A stretch of 64,000 bases of DNA from Terrirubrum flagellatum (GTDB lineage: Bacteria > Pseudomonadota > Alphaproteobacteria > Rhizobiales > Beijerinckiaceae), in assembly GCF_022059845.1 (NCBI RefSeq), contig NZ_CP091851.1, positions 1,240,001-1,304,000 of the forward strand. Reading direction: 5' to 3'. The position numbers were made by a program, and so were the translations under genes. Positions 50,435-60,018 of the stretch are shown one piece after another. The notes under the pieces were generated by a model. That model saw only the letters and a list, made by a program, of their open reading frames with translations, was not told where the DNA came from and ran no database searches. The stretch's first letter is position 1. The number at the start of each line of letters is the position of its first letter.

Positions 50435-51472
50435 ATGAACTTTGAACGGACATGGGTCCGCGCCGCGCTTGTTTGCGGCGCGGCGCTGGCGGCGTCACAT
50501 CAGGCGGCGTCAGCGCAAGGGCAGGTCACTGTCTATTGCTCGATTCTCGAGGAGCAGTGCCGCGAGGGCGCGGCGATCTTCGAACGGAAGACCGGGATCA
50601 AGGTCTCGATGATCCGCAAGAGCACAGGCGAAGTCTACGCGCAGGTGAAGGCCGAGGCTTCTAACCCCAAAGGCGACGTCTGGTGGGGCGGACCCGGCGA
50701 ATCCCACCTTCAGGCCGGCGGCGAGAGTCTGCTGGAAGAATATCGCTCGCCAGTTGCGGGGCAGCTTCGCGATTGGGCGAAAGCGTTCACCGAGAAGACC
50801 GGGTACAGGACGTCGGCGATCTATCTCGGCGCGCTGGGAGTCGCCTACAACACGGACGTTCTCAAGAAGCGTGGAATCCCCGAGCCGAAGTGCTGGGCTG
50901 ACCTGCTCGACGCCAGGCTGAAGGATGAAGTGCAGGTGGCGGACCCCGCTTCGTCGGGGACGGCCTACGTGTTCCTCGCGACCACCATTCAACGCCTTGG
51001 CGAGGAGAAGGGCTTTGAATTTCTCAAGGCGCTGCACAGGAACGTCAATCAATACACCAAATCGGGCATCGCTCCGCTCAAGGCCGTGACGACGGGCGAG
51101 ACTGCGGTCTCAATCGGGTTCATCCACGACATGTACACGCAGATGCTGCAGGGCGCTCCGATCAAGGCCGTCGCTCCGTGCGAAGGCACAGGCTACGAGA
51201 CCGGCGCCGTGTCAATGATCAAGGGGGCGAAGAATCCCGACGCTGCGAAGAAGTTCATCGATTTCGCGCTCTCGCCGGATGCGCAGGAGATCAATACGAA
51301 GCTCAGGATTTTCTCTATTCCGTCCAACACGACGACGACCGTGTCGGCGGAAGGGCCGGATTTCGCGCAGTTCAAATTGATCGACTACGACACTGCCAGG
51401 TGGGGAACGCCTGTCGAGCGATCGCGTCTGCTCAAGCGGTTTGAGTCGGGCGTGAAATCGCTGCCGAAGTAG
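50435..51472 (+). CDS. ferric-type ABC transporter, periplasmic binding protein (copy 2)
   Basis: A 345-residue paralogue of the preceding gene, alike along its whole length: VTVYCSILEEQCREGAAIFERKTGIKVSMIRKSTGEVYAQVKAEASNPKGDVWWGGPGESHLQ, and EPKCWADLLDARLKDEVQVADPASSGTAY. Signal peptide about 1-27 (ASAQ-GQ). The most different part is the ligand-facing segment (FIHDMYTQMLQGAP against FIHDAVVFAVEGAP), suggesting a changed or extended substrate range. The ATG at 50435 is 8 bases from AGGAG; the ATG at 50429 is too close. 23 bases downstream of copy 1. Confidence 0.9.
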   Translation: MNFERTWVRAALVCGAALAASHQAASAQGQVTVYCSILEEQCREGAAIFERKTGIKVSMIRKSTGEVYAQVKAEASNPKGDVWWGGPGESHLQAGGESLLEEYRSPVAGQLRDWAKAFTEKTGYRTSAIYLGALGVAYNTDVLKKRGIPEPKCWADLLDARLKDEVQVADPASSGTAYVFLATTIQRLGEEKGFEFLKALHRNVNQYTKSGIAPLKAVTTGETAVSIGFIHDMYTQMLQGAPIKAVAPCEGTGYETGAVSMIKGAKNPDAAKKFIDFALSPDAQEINTKLRIFSIPSNTTTTVSAEGPDFAQFKLIDYDTARWGTPVERSRLLKRFESGVKSLPK

Positions 51473-51500
51473 TGGTCGTGAGGGGGCGGGTCGCCGGGGA

Positions 51501-53690
51501 ATGAACAGTTCGACGAGAGGGGCCATTCTCGCGGGCGCGACAGCGTATGTGCTCGCGCCCTGGCACATGACCGAAGACAGTTTGCTCAGTCTCGCGACGT
51601 GGGGCGGCTATCCCTTCGGCCGCGCCGGGTCGGCGCTGGCGCTCGGGCTGTCCAGCGAGTGGTGGTTGTTGCCGATCCTCGCGCCGATCCTTGTTTCGCT
51701 CTTTGCGCTCTCTCTCAAAAAGGATGACGCGCGCCTCTCGCCGATGCTTGTCTGGGCGGGCGTCGCCGGGCTCGCATTGATGATCATCGAAGGATTCGCG
51801 ATCCGTCATCGCGGCTACGGATTCGACTGGATCAAGGCGATCCTCGGAAGCGAAGGGCCGAAGCAGGCGGGCATGGGGCTTGGCGCGTTCGTGACGGCGT
51901 CCGCCTTCCTTGTCATGCTCTGTCACGGCCTTGCTTATCGTGGCTTCTGTCGCGGCGACGTGTTCATCGTAACGTCGATCGGCGCCATCATCGCACTGAT
52001 CGCGGTGTTCGTGTTCATGCCCGTCGTGGCGGTGTTGCAAAGCGCGTTCCTCGATCTGTCGAGCCGGCTCGCCCCGCTCGAATTCCTCGGCAAGCTTTTT
52101 GACAATTCAGTATGGGGCCTTGATTGCCTCGGCGGCGGCGCGCGCTGCGGCGTGGCCTGGAACACGCTTTTCCTCGCGATTCTTGTCGGCGTGCTGTCGA
52201 CGGCGCTCGGGCTCGCCTTTGCGTTGATCGTGACGCGCACGGGTTTCCGCGCCAAGGGCGTCCTGCGCGTGCTGACGGTGCTGCCGATCATCACGCCGCC
52301 CTTCGTGATCGGCCTTGCGCTGATCCTTTTGTTCGGCCGCTCCGGCGTCGTCAGCGCCTTCCTTTCCGATTGGTTCGAGATTCCGCGTTCGCGCTGGATC
52401 TATGGACTGCCCGGCGTGCTGATCGCGCAGCTTCTCGCCTTCACGCCGATCTCCTTCCTTGTGCTGATCGGCGTGGTGCAGGGCATCAGCCCTGCTCTTG
52501 AAGAGGCGACGCAGACCTTGCGGGCGACGCGCTGGACCGCGTTTCGCACGGTGACGTGGCCGCTGATGCGGCCGGGTCTCGCCAACGCATTCCTTCTCGG
52601 CTTTGTCGAGAGCATGGCCGACTTCGGCAATCCGCTCGTGCTCGGCGGAAATTTCGAGGTGCTGTCGACCAAGATTTTCTTCGCCGTCGTCGGCGCCGCC
52701 GTCGATCCCGGCCGCGCGGCGGTGCTTGCGATCATTTTGCTCGCCTTCACGCTGGCGGCCTTCTGGCTGCAGAATTTCTGGCTTGGAAAGAAGAGCTACA
52801 CGACTGTCACCGGCAAGGGGGATACGGGCCTGCCGCAACCGCTGCCGAAAGGCGTCGCCATCGCGAGCTACGCCACGGCGATTCCGTGGGCGATCCTGAC
52901 CGTCGTCATCTACCTCATCATTCTTGTCGGCGGCTTCGTGCGCACCATGGGACGCGACTACACGCCGACGCTCGAACATTATCTCACCGCATTCCGCGTC
53001 GAGCAGACCGAGCGCGGCCTGTTCTTTTCCGGCTCCGCCTGGAATTCGCTCATCACGACGCTTGAAGTCGCCGGCGTCTCGGCGCCGCTGACCGCCGTGA
53101 TCGGCATCCTCACGGCGTGGCTTCTCACACGCAACCGCTTCGCCGGACAGCGCGCCTTCGAATTCGGAACGATGCTGTCCTTCGCGATTCCCGGCACTGT
53201 CGTCGGCGTGAGCTACATTCTCGCGTTTAACATTCCGCCGATCGAACTGACGGGCGGCGGGTTGATCCTCATCATCTGCTTCGTTTTCCGCAATATGCCC
53301 GTCGGCGTGCGTTCGGGAATCGCCGGGTTGTCTCAACTCGACAAGTCGCTGGACGAGGCGTCGCTTACGCTCGGCGCGCGCTCCTTCACGACCTTGCGCA
53401 AGGTCGTGTTGCCGCTGCTGCGGCCGGCGATCATTGCGTCGCTGGTCTATTCCTTCGTGCGCGCCATGACAGCGGTGAGCGCCGTGATCTTCCTTGTGTC
53501 GGCCGAATATAATCTGGCGACGAGCTATATCGTCGGCCGCGTGGAAGCCGGTGAATTCGGGCTCGCCATCGCATATTCATCTGCGCTCATCGTCATCATG
53601 ATCATGGCGATCGGGCTTATTCAGCTCGTGGTAGGCGAGCGTCGGCTTGGCCGCCGCCAGAGCAACGAGTTCGTCGTCGGCGCGGGTTGA
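51501..53690 (+). CDS. ferric-type ABC transporter, fused double permease
   Basis: A 729-residue membrane protein containing two permease modules (FbpB-like). Residues about 1-165 form an N-terminal membrane extension of four to five helices; module 1 spans about 170-430 with its EAA loop LEEATQTLRATRWTAFRTVTWPLMRPGLANAFL; module 2 spans about 450-715 with LDEASLTLGARSFTTLRKVVLPLLRPAIIASLV. Both halves of the channel are thus one chain, as usual for this family. The N-terminal extension is longer than in textbook FbpB but occurs in related rhizobial permeases. 28 bases after copy 2 of the binding protein. Confidence 0.93.
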   Translation: MNSSTRGAILAGATAYVLAPWHMTEDSLLSLATWGGYPFGRAGSALALGLSSEWWLLPILAPILVSLFALSLKKDDARLSPMLVWAGVAGLALMIIEGFAIRHRGYGFDWIKAILGSEGPKQAGMGLGAFVTASAFLVMLCHGLAYRGFCRGDVFIVTSIGAIIALIAVFVFMPVVAVLQSAFLDLSSRLAPLEFLGKLFDNSVWGLDCLGGGARCGVAWNTLFLAILVGVLSTALGLAFALIVTRTGFRAKGVLRVLTVLPIITPPFVIGLALILLFGRSGVVSAFLSDWFEIPRSRWIYGLPGVLIAQLLAFTPISFLVLIGVVQGISPALEEATQTLRATRWTAFRTVTWPLMRPGLANAFLLGFVESMADFGNPLVLGGNFEVLSTKIFFAVVGAAVDPGRAAVLAIILLAFTLAAFWLQNFWLGKKSYTTVTGKGDTGLPQPLPKGVAIASYATAIPWAILTVVIYLIILVGGFVRTMGRDYTPTLEHYLTAFRVEQTERGLFFSGSAWNSLITTLEVAGVSAPLTAVIGILTAWLLTRNRFAGQRAFEFGTMLSFAIPGTVVGVSYILAFNIPPIELTGGGLILIICFVFRNMPVGVRSGIAGLSQLDKSLDEASLTLGARSFTTLRKVVLPLLRPAIIASLVYSFVRAMTAVSAVIFLVSAEYNLATSYIVGRVEAGEFGLAIAYSSALIVIMIMAIGLIQLVVGERRLGRRQSNEFVVGAG

Positions 53691-53703
53691 AAGGAAGTCA
53701 CTG

Positions 53704-54768
53704 ATGAGCCGCAGCGGCCCCGCTTCCGTCGAATTCCGCAACGTGTCGAAACGCTATGGCGGCGTCACCGCCGTCGCCGACGTGTCCTTCACCATCGAGC
53801 CGGGAACGCTGGTGACGCTGCTCGGGCCGTCGGGTTGTGGCAAGACGACGACGCTGCGCCTGATTGCGGGCCTCGAAATGGCGAGCGAGGGGCAGATCAT
53901 CATTGGCGGGCGCGACGTCACCAATCTCTCGGCGTCCGAACGCGACGTCAGCATGGTGTTCCAGAGCTACGCGCTTTTCCCGCACATGTCGGTTCTCGAC
54001 AATGTCGCCTACGGCCCGACGGTCAGCGGGCAGCCCAAGGCGAAAGCGCGCGAGATGGCGATCGAAAAGCTCGGCCTCGTTGGCCTCAAGGGCTACGAAA
54101 CCCGCATGCCCTCGGAATTATCGGGCGGCCAGCAGCAGCGCGTCGCGGTCGCTCGCGCGCTGGTTCTTGAGCCGCAGGTGCTGCTGTTCGATGAGCCGCT
54201 TTCAAATCTTGATGCTAAACTCCGCCGCCGCGTGCGCGAGGATATTCGCCGACTGCAGCGCGATCTCAATCTGACAGTGGCCTATGTCACGCACGATCAG
54301 GAAGAGGCGCTCGCCGTTTCCGATCGTGTGATCGTCATGTCGAATGCGCGGATCGCGCAAAGCGGATCGCCGCGCGAACTCTATGAGGAGCCGGCGAGCC
54401 TGTTCGTCGCCGATTTCATTGGTGATTCCAACATCCTCGATGTGGACATCGCATCGGTTTCGGATGGTCGCGCCCGCGCGAGGCTTCAATCCGCCAGCCT
54501 CGACCTGCCGAGCCGCGGCGCAAAGCCGGGCGCGGCGAAGCTCGGCGTGCGTCCGGACGCGATCCATCTCTCTACGTCCGCGGCGCCTGATGCGCTCGCC
54601 GGAACGGTCAAGCACGCGGCCTATCTCGGGAAACATATGGAATACACAATCGCGGTGGGCGCGATCGAGCTGTTCGTCGTCGACAAGCGTGTGAAGCAGC
54701 CGTTCGTCGTGGGCTCCGATGTGTTCGTCGGATTCGACGCGGGTGGCGTGATCATCCTGCCGAGCTGA
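53704..54768 (+). CDS. ferric/spermidine-type ABC transporter, ATP-binding protein
   Basis: A 354-residue ATPase of the FbpC/PotA/UgpC type. Walker A GPSGCGKTT (about 42-50), Q-loop VFQSYALFPHMSV, signature LSGGQQQR (about 139-146), Walker B VLLFDEPLSNLD (about 159-170) and H-loop VTHDQEEAL; a C-terminal TOBE_2 regulatory domain (about 285-350). AAGGA precedes the ATG at 53704. Completes the importer: two binding proteins, one fused permease, one ATPase. Confidence 0.94.
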   Translation: MSRSGPASVEFRNVSKRYGGVTAVADVSFTIEPGTLVTLLGPSGCGKTTTLRLIAGLEMASEGQIIIGGRDVTNLSASERDVSMVFQSYALFPHMSVLDNVAYGPTVSGQPKAKAREMAIEKLGLVGLKGYETRMPSELSGGQQQRVAVARALVLEPQVLLFDEPLSNLDAKLRRRVREDIRRLQRDLNLTVAYVTHDQEEALAVSDRVIVMSNARIAQSGSPRELYEEPASLFVADFIGDSNILDVDIASVSDGRARARLQSASLDLPSRGAKPGAAKLGVRPDAIHLSTSAAPDALAGTVKHAAYLGKHMEYTIAVGAIELFVVDKRVKQPFVVGSDVFVGFDAGGVIILPS

Positions 54769-54787
54769 CGGAGCGTCGGCGTCAGCC

Positions 54788-56455
54788 CTATGTCGCCGGC
54801 GAAGCTGCGATGCGGCTCTCCAGCAAGCCGCCGGTCCGCTCCAGCACTGGATAAGCCGCCGCCGCGACGACATGGGAGTTGATCAGCTTGATGTCGCGCA
54901 GGAGATCGAGATGCAGCGCGCTTGATTGCGCGCTGTCGCGTTTGCCCTGGCGGAGCTGGGTGAAATGCGCCTCGCGCGCAGCGGCCTCGGCGGCGCGAAA
55001 AGCGACCTTCTCCTCGGCGAGTTTGAGCGCCGCGCGCTGATCCTCGGTGACGAACAGGGACGCGGCCGTTCGCAGATTGGCGATCAGCCTGTCGATCATT
55101 GTCGTCAACTCGTCCTGATCCGCTTTCGAGAAGGCCAGGCCGCGCTTGAAGCGCTTGGCCGCATGGGGCAGCAGGTTGCGATCGACGACATCGGCGGCCT
55201 GTTCGAGATTGGTGATGAAGGCGAGAATCTCGTCGACGCGCCGTTTGTCTGCGTCGCTCATGTCGGCGGGATCGAGCGAGGCGACGAAGGTCTTCACCGC
55301 CAGATTGAGCTTGTCGACGACGTCATCGAGCCGGCGGGTGACGACCATTGAGCGGCGGTCGCCGTCGATGAGCGCGCCGCGCGCACCGCGCAACATTTCA
55401 TCGAGCACGTCAACGATCCGAAGCGCCTCCCGCGCCGCGCCTCCCAACGCGACGAAGGGCGTCTCCTTGGCGCCATGATCGAGATAAAGCGGACGCGCCG
55501 GGTCTGCCGGATCGGGCTGATCGGGAAACAGCTTCCGCAACGACGCTGCGTAGAGGTCGAGCGCCGGCAGAAACAGGATCGCCAGCGTGACGTTGAAGAG
55601 CGTATGAAAATTGGCGACCGCGCGGGCGGGGTCCGGATCGATGGCTGACATCGCCTGGGAGATCAGCGGCATGGCGGCGAGAGCCAGCGCGACGCCGATC
55701 ACGCGGTTGAACAGATTTCCGAAAGGCAGTCGCTTGGCGGCGGGGTTGTTCGCGCCGCTGACCGTTTCCGTGACCGGATTGATCGCTGTCCCCAGATTGG
55801 CGCCGAGCGCCAGCGCAAACGCCGCCTCCGGCGCGACCACGCCTTTCGCCGCCAGCGACATGACGAGGAGCACGACGGCGACGCTGGAATGCGCCGCCCA
55901 GGCCACGCCCGCGCCGACGCAAACCAATAGAACGGGATTGGATGACAGCACGCGAAGCGCCGCTCTCACGCCGGACATGTCGGCAATTGGCGTCATCGCA
56001 TCGAGAAGATGATGAAGCGCCAGCAGCATCAGCCCGACGCCGATGAAGACGCGACCGAGGTCATGAAACTGTGATCGGGAGTCTCGCCTGAAGATCACGA
56101 CGCCGATCAGCACAAGCACCGGCGCGACTGCCGCCACATCGAACGAGAAGGCCTGGACGATCAGAGTCGTTCCGACATTCGCGCCAAGCATCACCGCCAG
56201 AGCCGGAGCGAGTTCGACAAGCCCGGCGGCGGCGAACCCCGCAGTCATCAATCCGGTTGCGGTGCTGCTCTGGAGGGCCGCCGTGACGCCGACGCCGGCC
56301 CCGAAGGCGTAAAGGCGATTGCCGAGCGCTGATCCCAGCATCGCCCGCAAGCGGGCGCCGAAGGCGCGCTGCACGCCGGTCTGCACCATATGGGCTCCCC
56401 AGAGGAGAAGCGCGACGAAGCCGCAGAAATCGAGCAGCGTCTTGAACAAACTCAT
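54788..56455 (-). CDS. Na+/phosphate cotransporter family protein with PhoU-like C-terminus
   Basis: A 555-residue protein. Residues about 1-310 are the duplicated Na/Pi-cotransporter (NptA) membrane domain with the QSS motifs ALQSSTATGLMTAG (about 60-73) and WAAHSSVAVVLLVMSL, and GANVGTTL / GANLGTAINPVTE. Residues about 340-545 are helical PhoU-like repeats (RRLDDVVDKLNLAVKTFV, LEQAADVVDRNLL). The group imports phosphate with sodium or acts as a phosphate-sensing exporter. AAGGA precedes the ATG at 56455; the 25 preceding codons are not conserved. Convergent with the ferric-type operon (20 bases between stops). Confidence 0.92.
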   Translation of the reverse strand: MSLFKTLLDFCGFVALLLWGAHMVQTGVQRAFGARLRAMLGSALGNRLYAFGAGVGVTAALQSSTATGLMTAGFAAAGLVELAPALAVMLGANVGTTLIVQAFSFDVAAVAPVLVLIGVVIFRRDSRSQFHDLGRVFIGVGLMLLALHHLLDAMTPIADMSGVRAALRVLSSNPVLLVCVGAGVAWAAHSSVAVVLLVMSLAAKGVVAPEAAFALALGANLGTAINPVTETVSGANNPAAKRLPFGNLFNRVIGVALALAAMPLISQAMSAIDPDPARAVANFHTLFNVTLAILFLPALDLYAASLRKLFPDQPDPADPARPLYLDHGAKETPFVALGGAAREALRIVDVLDEMLRGARGALIDGDRRSMVVTRRLDDVVDKLNLAVKTFVASLDPADMSDADKRRVDEILAFITNLEQAADVVDRNLLPHAAKRFKRGLAFSKADQDELTTMIDRLIANLRTAASLFVTEDQRAALKLAEEKVAFRAAEAAAREAHFTQLRQGKRDSAQSSALHLDLLRDIKLINSHVVAAAAYPVLERTGGLLESRIAASPAT

Positions 56456-56757
56456 TCCTTCAGTCGTTCCTCCGCTTGTCCCGCGATCGAAGCCGGGCCT
56501 GCCGCGACGGCTGTCTCGCTGGTGAATCACGAACGCCGGCGCAAGCCGGATCGGCGAAGTATAAATTTAGTTTGCCGGCTTTTCAATGGCGTGCGAAAAC
56601 GCCGTCCGGCGCCCCGCCTTCCGTACTGACGCCGGCGAAGATTCGTTCAGGCAGTCCGCATTGAAGCAAGATCGGCGTCCGAAGGCCTCGCTGAGGCGTC
56701 GTTTGATTGCGATTGGCCGGCGCATCTGCGCGGAAACCGAGGGAACGCGTTCGCTCG
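56456..56757. other. divergent promoter region
   Basis: About 300 bases between the Na/Pi cotransporter and NUDIX genes. An AT-rich patch, AGTATAAATTTAGTTTGCC (about 56558-56576), is the probable promoter zone. No gene is supported. Confidence 0.4.
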
Positions 56758-57267
56758 ATGGCGAAGGAGAAGAAAGCGCGGAAGGGTAGAAAGCCGGCGG
56801 AGGCCGAGGCGCGGCAGGTCGCGGCGCTTCCCTACAAGCGCACCAGAAAAGGCGCTCTCAAGTTTCTTGTGATGACGTCGCGCGGCACGAAGCGTTTCGT
56901 GATTCCCAAGGGCTGGCCGATGAAAAAACTCCGCGATCACGATGCGGCGGCGTTGGAGGCTTTCGAAGAAGCGGGCGTTCGCGGCAAGATCTCGCGCCGA
57001 CCGCTTGGGGTATTTCTCTACTGGAAGAGAATGAGCCGCGCCTTCAAGCTCGTCGAAGTTGATCTCTTCCCGCTCAGGGTGACGCGGCAAGCCAGGAAGT
57101 GGCTCGAGAAAGGTCAACGTGAGATGGCCTGGTTGACTGCCGAAGACGCCATCCTGCTGCTTGATGAGCCAAGGCTGAAAACGCTGATCCGCGAGTTTGT
57201 GGACAGGCAGGAATCTCGCGGCGCGGAAGGCAAAATCAAGCGATCCAACGACGCTCTGCTGGAATAG
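56758..57267 (+). CDS. divergent NUDIX hydrolase
   Basis: A 169-residue NUDIX protein of the diphosphoinositol-polyphosphate phosphohydrolase-like group. The region RFVIPKGWPMKKLRDHDAAALEAFEEAGVRG (about 46-76) is the Nudix box: G-x5 then EAFEEAGV is intact, but the first Glu of GX5E and the Arg of REUXEE are replaced (KKLRD, LEAFEE). GVFLYWKR and VEVDLFPLRVT follow. A lysine-rich N-terminus (MAKEKKARKGRK) precedes it. Hydrolysis of a nucleoside- or inositol-diphosphate derivative is expected if the site is active. Confidence 0.82.
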   Translation: MAKEKKARKGRKPAEAEARQVAALPYKRTRKGALKFLVMTSRGTKRFVIPKGWPMKKLRDHDAAALEAFEEAGVRGKISRRPLGVFLYWKRMSRAFKLVEVDLFPLRVTRQARKWLEKGQREMAWLTAEDAILLLDEPRLKTLIREFVDRQESRGAEGKIKRSNDALLE

Positions 57268-57639
57268 CTGCGCTTGGCGCCAGAGGCCGCGGCGATCAGC
57301 TCCTTTGTGCGAAGGCGAATTTTCCAGAAGCAGTCATCTCCTCCAATCCTGAGGCAAGCGGCTTGCTCGACGCTTCCTTTGCGCGATTGATCTTACGAAC
57401 TATGCGCTAACGCCGCGCATGGGAGAGCGCGATGCGAAACGCATGACAGCATTTGGCGTTGAACTACCGATTGTCAGCGCCGGCGGCGGTCATCGCGCCA
57501 GGATCGGCCGAGCAGGCGCAGCTCGCGCAACAATCTCTCAATCAGCCCGATCCGGATATCGGTCACGCCAGTTGGCTTGCGCAAGCTGTTATGGGGCATT
57601 GCGGTGAGATGGCGATGTATGACGGAACGGCGTGGATCG
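57268..57639. other. decayed region with a gene fragment
   Basis: No complete gene. On the plus strand, frame 57453 onward reads SAEQAQLAQQSLNQPDPDIGHASWLAQAVMGHCGEMAMYDGTAWIVML, which looks like true coding sequence and then runs antisense into the channel gene at about 57650, where it loses that character. No family recognised and no good start. Probably a gene remnant. Confidence 0.4.
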
Positions 57640-58491
57640 TTATGCTGCAGCCGCGACGTCAGCGTTGCGAGCGCGCGCCGCCGCCGCGCCGGCAGCGGCT
57701 ACGTCAGCGTTTGCGCCGATCGTCTGCACCGCGACCGTTGAACTCGCGAACTCGATGCCGTTTTCCGAGAAAGCCTGGACGATGCGCTTCATCGCAAGGC
57801 GTTGAATGAAACTTGGATTCTGGGGTTTCACGGTAAACTTTACGCGGACGACCAGCGCGTTATCGGCGATATCCGCAATTCCCTGCAGTTTGACGGGGGC
57901 AAGGAACTCATCCTTGACTTCGGGATCTTCAAGCATCGCGAGACCGACTTTCTTCACGGCCTTCCGTACTTTCTCAAGATCCGCGTCGCGAGCGAGGCGA
58001 AGGTTGAATTTTACGGTGGCCCAGTCACGGCTGAAATTTGTGATCTGGCCGAGCTGCCCAAAGGGGATCGTGTGAACCTGACCGTTTTGGTGTCGAAGTT
58101 TGATCGATCGCAGCGTAAAACCCTCGACGGTTCCTTTGGCCTTGCCGCAATCGATGTATTCGCCGACGCGGAAGGCGTCATCAGCGAGATAGAACATACC
58201 CGAGACGATATCCTTGACGAGCGTTTGGCTGCCGAAGGAGACCGCCAGTCCCAAAACCGACGCGCCGGCGATGAGCGGCGTGATGTTGACGCCAAGCTCC
58301 GTCAAAACGAGAAGGGCCGCGATGATCGCGATGCCGACACCGGCCGCGATCCGGAACAAGGGCGCGAGCGTCGCCAGTCGCGTCGCGCCGGGAGGAGGTG
58401 CTGAATCCTCATCCACTATCAGGCCAACGGGTCGCGGGGGCGAAGGCCGGATCGGCGCCGATGCCGAAGTTCGGGGCGAAGTCCAAGACAT
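57640..58491 (-). pseudogene. 5'-truncated MscS-type mechanosensitive channel
   Basis: An open frame of 283 codons with the C-terminal part of a rhizobial MscS channel: LAPLFRIAAGVGIAIIAALLVLTELGVNITPLIAGASVLGLAVSFGSQTLVKDIVSGMFYLADDAFRVGEYIDCGKAKGTVEGF contains TM3 and the pore helix, then the beta domain and vestibule, ending in an Ala-rich tail. Typical relatives have a long N-terminal region (often several hundred residues with many helices) before this; here the first 30 residues are unrelated (SWTSPRTSASAPIRPSPPRP). The upstream DNA has none of it. The remaining part could still fold as a minimal channel, so inactivity is likely but not certain. Confidence 0.75.
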
Positions 58492-58546
58492 GGGGAAAGA
58501 CCTATGAGGTCGAAGCCGAACGCAAGGACGATTGGAAAGCGCCCTA
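58444..58546 (+). other. short coding-like tail opposite the truncated channel
   Basis: A plus-strand frame from about 58461 reads MPKFGAKSKTWGKTYEVEAERKDDWKAP and stops at 58545-58547. Its lysine-rich, non-GC-biased composition looks like the 3' end of another gene joined to the broken MscS gene. Too short to identify. Confidence 0.3.
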
Positions 58547-58762
58547 AGCCGTCGCTCATTGGCCCAAAATCGTTCTCAAAAGCCGACACCTGCAGCAATG
58601 GGCGCGGCTAACCCGTTCAAGCCGTGAAAAATCATAGAGGCGGGTCAATTCCAGTCCACTTCGCCGAGCGTAGATTGCGTCTCGCCGACTTCGGCCTGGC
58701 GCAGATTGACGAGATCGACTTCCAATCACACCATTGCGTGGGCCAGGCTGCGGAGGCAGGGG

Positions 58763-59872
58763 GTGGACGCTAGCGATCTCGCGTTGCTCGAATTGCTGTA
58801 CCGCGCCGTGGGCGATCCAGACGCTTGGACAGCCGCAATCGCCGGAATGGCTCAGATAATGCGTGCGGGCCACGCCCACTTCATGGCGTTTCCATCCGCC
58901 GATGCGCCGCCTTTCATGCAAACGGTCGGGCTGGGAGAGGATGACATTGAAAGATTTGGTTCGCCGAGAAGCTGGGCGCTCTGGAAGCCTTATCAATATG
59001 TGATGCCACGCAACCGACCTGTTCTTCAAGGAGAGATCATTCGCGATGACCAATTCGAGCGAAGCGACTTTTACAACGAGATCGTGAGGCCATCGGGCGG
59101 CTTCTACAGCTTGACGCTGCAGCAAGAAGCGGCGCCCTCCATTTGGCAACTGACGTTCTGCCGGCCTCGCAAGGCAGGAGAGTATACCGACCACGAGGCG
59201 ACGCGGCTCAGCCGCATCATCCCGCATCTTGCCTCAGTCTTTACATTGCACAGCCGGCTGAAGCTGGCGGAAGAGCGCGCGTTGGGATTGTCGAAGGCGC
59301 TCGACCGCCTGGACGACGGCGTCTTGCTGGTGGGAGGCTCGGGCGCGGTGGATTTCGCCAACGCCAGCGCTCTGCGTTTGCTCCTTGATCCTTCTGCTTG
59401 GTTGCTGCAAGCGCGAGTGGTCGAGCGCGTCGGCGCGGACCGCCGGCTTCGCCTGAGGGATGTCATTTGCGAACTGCGGGCTGATCCAAGCCGCGCAAGC
59501 CGGCGTCTGTATGGAGAGGAACCGACGCAATCGGGCGGGTGGTTGATCATCGACGTCATGTCGCTGATTGGATTCGATTTAACGATGCCCGGCGTTTCGG
59601 CTCCTCAGCTTGCCGTCTTCATTCGGCGAACTGGCGCTTGCGCTGATCTTGACCGGCGCGCCGTCGAAGATATTTATCATTTGACGCCTCGCGAGAGCGA
59701 GATCGCAGCGCTGCTGGCGCGGGGCCGTGGTCCGCTGGAGATCAGCAGGACTATCGGCCTGACGGAGCAGACTGTCCGTTTTTATCTCAAGCAGATTTTT
59801 GCCAAGACAGGGACGGGAGGTCAGACCGGTTTGGTTGCAACGCTGCGGCCATATATGGCCCCGCAACGATAG
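58763..59872 (+). CDS. LuxR-type (GerE HTH) transcriptional regulator
   Basis: A 369-residue regulator. Residues about 10-130 hold a sensor-like region (AWTAAIAGMAQIMRAGHAHFMAFP), about 180-290 a PAS-like segment (ERALGLSKALDRLDDGVLLVGGSGAVDFANASALRLL), and the last 60 residues the LuxR HTH: YHLTPRESEIAALLARGRGPLEISRTIGLTEQTVRFYLKQIFAKTGTGGQTGLVATL. The layout matches an orphan LuxR group common in rhizobia; no autoinducer synthase is nearby. The GTG at 58763 with GGAGG 6 bases upstream is preferred over a TTG at 58706 that has no ribosome binding site. Next to the channel remnant. Confidence 0.88.
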   Translation: MDASDLALLELLYRAVGDPDAWTAAIAGMAQIMRAGHAHFMAFPSADAPPFMQTVGLGEDDIERFGSPRSWALWKPYQYVMPRNRPVLQGEIIRDDQFERSDFYNEIVRPSGGFYSLTLQQEAAPSIWQLTFCRPRKAGEYTDHEATRLSRIIPHLASVFTLHSRLKLAEERALGLSKALDRLDDGVLLVGGSGAVDFANASALRLLLDPSAWLLQARVVERVGADRRLRLRDVICELRADPSRASRRLYGEEPTQSGGWLIIDVMSLIGFDLTMPGVSAPQLAVFIRRTGACADLDRRAVEDIYHLTPRESEIAALLARGRGPLEISRTIGLTEQTVRFYLKQIFAKTGTGGQTGLVATLRPYMAPQR

Positions 59873-60018
59873 AAAGCGCCGCAGCGGCGGAGCAGATGTC
59901 GAACTGACCCGGCGACGTTGAGGCGACCAATCCTCGGTTGCCGGGCAGGCTTCTCGTTTGGCGGCGAATGCTCTCAGTCAGGCGTCGCCGACAGCGGGCC
60001 CGGAATAACGAAATTGCC

